DNA of 46,692 bases from Alphaproteobacteria bacterium (GTDB lineage Bacteria > Pseudomonadota > Alphaproteobacteria > Rickettsiales > Midichloriaceae): the NCBI GenBank assembly GCA_013288625.1, contig JABDBN010000007.1:1-46692 (forward strand). The letters are read 5' to 3'. Under the pieces are notes generated by a model, which saw only the letters and a list, made by a program, of their open reading frames with translations, ran no database searches and had not been told where the DNA came from. Shown here piece after piece: positions 44,794-46,692 of this stretch; position 1 is the first letter of the stretch; each line of letters begins with the position of its first letter. Made by a program: the position numbers and the translations under genes.

Positions 44794-46601
44794 GTATCCA
44801 CGCCTACTGCAAATGAAGGTTTAATTTTAGGCATCTCGAATTTGTCCCAGTAGACTATTCGAAACGCATTGGAATAATACTGAGGTATATTATAATAATT
44901 CCAAAGAAGAACTCTATCTAAAGCTTTGGTTAGAGTTATAAGTTCTTGCTTGTTGGGAGCAATGATCAGCTTTTCAACGAGCTCATCGACCACCGGGTCA
45001 TGAATACCTGATATATTTAATCCACCTTTGGTATCGGCTTTTGAATGCCATAAAGCCATTTGCTCTGGGCCAGGCGATGACGAACCAGGAAATGCAATGG
45101 TGGTCATATCTAAATCAAAATTATCCATGCGTTTTTGGTACTGTGCTGCATCGACTCGATGAATATCCATGGTGATGCCGATATAAAGCAAATCACGGCG
45201 ATAATAATTTAAAATCCTTATAAAAGCATCGCTGGTTATGATAACAGTAATAACCAATGGCTTTCCGGTATATGGGCTGATCATTTTTCCGTCCCTTATT
45301 TTATATCCTGCTGAAAGCAAAAGTCGTTTTGCTTTACTGAGGTTCTCTCTTTTTTGCACACTATTTAAGTTGCTGGGGAGCTTGAATGGAGTTGTAAAAA
45401 GCTGCTCAGGGACTTTGCCTCTGTATTTTTCCAGTAACTTTAGCTCATCACCTTCTGGGATTCCTGATGACTTAAATTCAGAGTTATCAAAGTAACTTTC
45501 CAGCCGTTTATATAAACCATAAAACAGGTACTTGTTAATCCACTCAAAGTCAAATGCCATGGTTAAAGCTTGACGAAATTTGGGATCCTGGAAATCCGGT
45601 CTTCGCATATTCAGTGCAAAAAGCTGTCGCGTTGCTGGAATGTGGTGTACGATCTGCTCTTTCTTCATAGCTCCAGTCTTGACCGCATCGGTATTGTAAG
45701 AATTAGCCCAGACTCGGGAAATATTCTCCTCACGATAATCATATTCTCCAGCTTTCAAAGCTTCGACTGCGATAACTTCATCCAGGAAATTAATATAATG
45801 TATATTATCAAAATTATACTGACCTTTGCGCACTGGTAAATCTTGCGCCCAGTAATCTTTGACTCGCTCATAGGTTATATGCTTGCCAAATTCATACGCC
45901 TTAATTTTATAAGGGCCACTGGCCAGCATGGGATGGCTATCAAAGCGATCAAATTCTTTGTCCTTAAAAAAGGCTTTAGACAGAACTGGTAACCCGCCGA
46001 TAAGGTATATCGCCTGCTTATTAGCAGGATTTTTTATCGTATATTTTATTCGTGTCGGGCTCAGTACTTCAGCGCTTGCTATATCTTGCAAGACGAGCTT
46101 GTAGTTGGGGTCACCTTTTTCCTTCAGTATTTCTAATGTAAATTTCAAATCCTCTGCGGTTATAGGTGTATGATCATGGAAATATGCATTCTTGCGCAAA
46201 TTAAATATCACATACTCGCGGCTCTCAGGGAACTCAAGGCTTTCAGCCAGAAGACCATAGGTGGAATTGGGTTCATCAATTGAAGAAACTAATAACGAAT
46301 CAAAAGTATAATCTAAGCCAGGAGCCTTCTCTCCTTTCAAAATAAAGAGATTGAGGCTATCAAAGGTGCCTATGTGAGCGAATTTAATGCTTCCACCCTT
46401 AGGAGCGTCAGGGTTAACATAGTCAAAGTTCTTAAAATCTTTGCTATATTTAAGATCGTTAAAAACCGAGTAACCAAACTGCTTATTTAATTCTTTTGAG
46501 TGTGCAATTATTGGGCTGAATATAATTGCTGTATATAGTATTAAACTCAAACACAATACCCTCCATTTTAGAAGAGAGAATAGCATGAAACTAGAGTGCA
46601 T
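44775..46601 (-). CDS. yejA: Peptide-binding protein of an ABC importer (YejA-like, family 5)
   Basis: This periplasmic binding protein has a signal peptide (hydrophobic core about 11-32) and the YejA-type start of the mature protein (FDYVNPDAPKGGSIKFAHIGTFDSLNLF). Later come family 5 features (ASGPYKIKAYEFGKHITYERV, RQLFALNMRRPDFQDPKFRQAL). I choose ATG46601 (608 residues) because AGGGA lies seven bases upstream; an in-frame TTG six bases earlier is unlikely. The yejB and yejE permease genes usually lie between yejA and yejF but are absent here. They might be upstream, outside the window. Confidence 0.9.
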   Translation of the reverse strand: MHSSFMLFSLLKWRVLCLSLILYTAIIFSPIIAHSKELNKQFGYSVFNDLKYSKDFKNFDYVNPDAPKGGSIKFAHIGTFDSLNLFILKGEKAPGLDYTFDSLLVSSIDEPNSTYGLLAESLEFPESREYVIFNLRKNAYFHDHTPITAEDLKFTLEILKEKGDPNYKLVLQDIASAEVLSPTRIKYTIKNPANKQAIYLIGGLPVLSKAFFKDKEFDRFDSHPMLASGPYKIKAYEFGKHITYERVKDYWAQDLPVRKGQYNFDNIHYINFLDEVIAVEALKAGEYDYREENISRVWANSYNTDAVKTGAMKKEQIVHHIPATRQLFALNMRRPDFQDPKFRQALTMAFDFEWINKYLFYGLYKRLESYFDNSEFKSSGIPEGDELKLLEKYRGKVPEQLFTTPFKLPSNLNSVQKRENLSKAKRLLLSAGYKIRDGKMISPYTGKPLVITVIITSDAFIRILNYYRRDLLYIGITMDIHRVDAAQYQKRMDNFDLDMTTIAFPGSSSPGPEQMALWHSKADTKGGLNISGIHDPVVDELVEKLIIAPNKQELITLTKALDRVLLWNYYNIPQYYSNAFRIVYWDKFEMPKIKPSFAVGVDTWWSKK

Positions 46602-46692
46602 CAACAAGTCCCTTATAACATCTTAAATTCCTTTCATATTACTCTTATACTGTTTTGTTAAGCTTGTATATCATTCAAAATACAAAAACTGC

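Overview
The window looks like a piece of an AT-rich alphaproteobacterial chromosome, probably from a host-associated lineage of the Rickettsiales/Holosporales type. This placement is an inference. It rests on a ChpT-type histidine phosphotransferase, alphaproteobacterial-style SucCD, ClpB, CTP synthase and HPF, a possible RpoH-type promoter in front of clpB, a Yej-type peptide importer, and many lineage-specific secreted, ankyrin-repeat and low-complexity proteins. No rRNA, tRNA, CRISPR array or intact mobile element was recognised.

Layout. 1-3781: a 5'-truncated AsmA-like protein, ispE (isoprenoid MEP pathway) and sucCD (TCA cycle). 3857-6345: three tandem paralogous membrane proteins. Two carry Gln/Pro/Tyr-rich tails and short motifs resembling eukaryotic ubiquitin-interacting motifs (UIMs). 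6351-8084: a SodC-like protein that has lost metal ligands, an unknown small protein and a Nudix hydrolase. 8090-10666: clpB. 10858-11889: a DUF1016 (YhcG) nuclease-family protein. 11902-19112: a complete kdpFABC potassium pump operon, including a 28-residue kdpF, followed by a kdpD whose phosphoacceptor histidine is replaced by Gln and which has no adjacent kdpE. 19383-21873: two paralogous secreted proteins and a long coiled-coil protein with a 36-bp tandem repeat. 22021-22618: hicB with a frameshifted hicA. 22711-25335: nadM-Nudix plus a two-gene ABC exporter. 25478-26594: a DUF1653 protein and three small lipoproteins. 26812-30258: a 1148-residue protein of unknown function. 30345-33147: a GNAT acetyltransferase and an hpf-cysS-tsaE cluster. 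33341-35883: chpT and two ankyrin/membrane paralogs. 36204-36713: an intact yefM-yoeB toxin-antitoxin pair. 36715-39067: secG-pyrG and an ftsB-like gene. 39064-41847: a secreted trypsin-like protease with a repeat-rich tail and an orphan protein. 42000-46601: an OprB-like porin and the yejF/yejA peptide importer genes without permeases between them.

Housekeeping genes sit in short co-directional groups. Between them lie islands of paralogous, secreted or membrane-anchored proteins that look like the host-interaction part of the genome. The strongest leads are the UIM-like membrane-protein cluster (3857-6345), the KdpD without phosphoacceptor His or adjacent KdpE, the SodC-like protein lacking three of seven metal ligands, the ankyrin/TM/C-terminal-domain pair, and the 1148-residue orphan.
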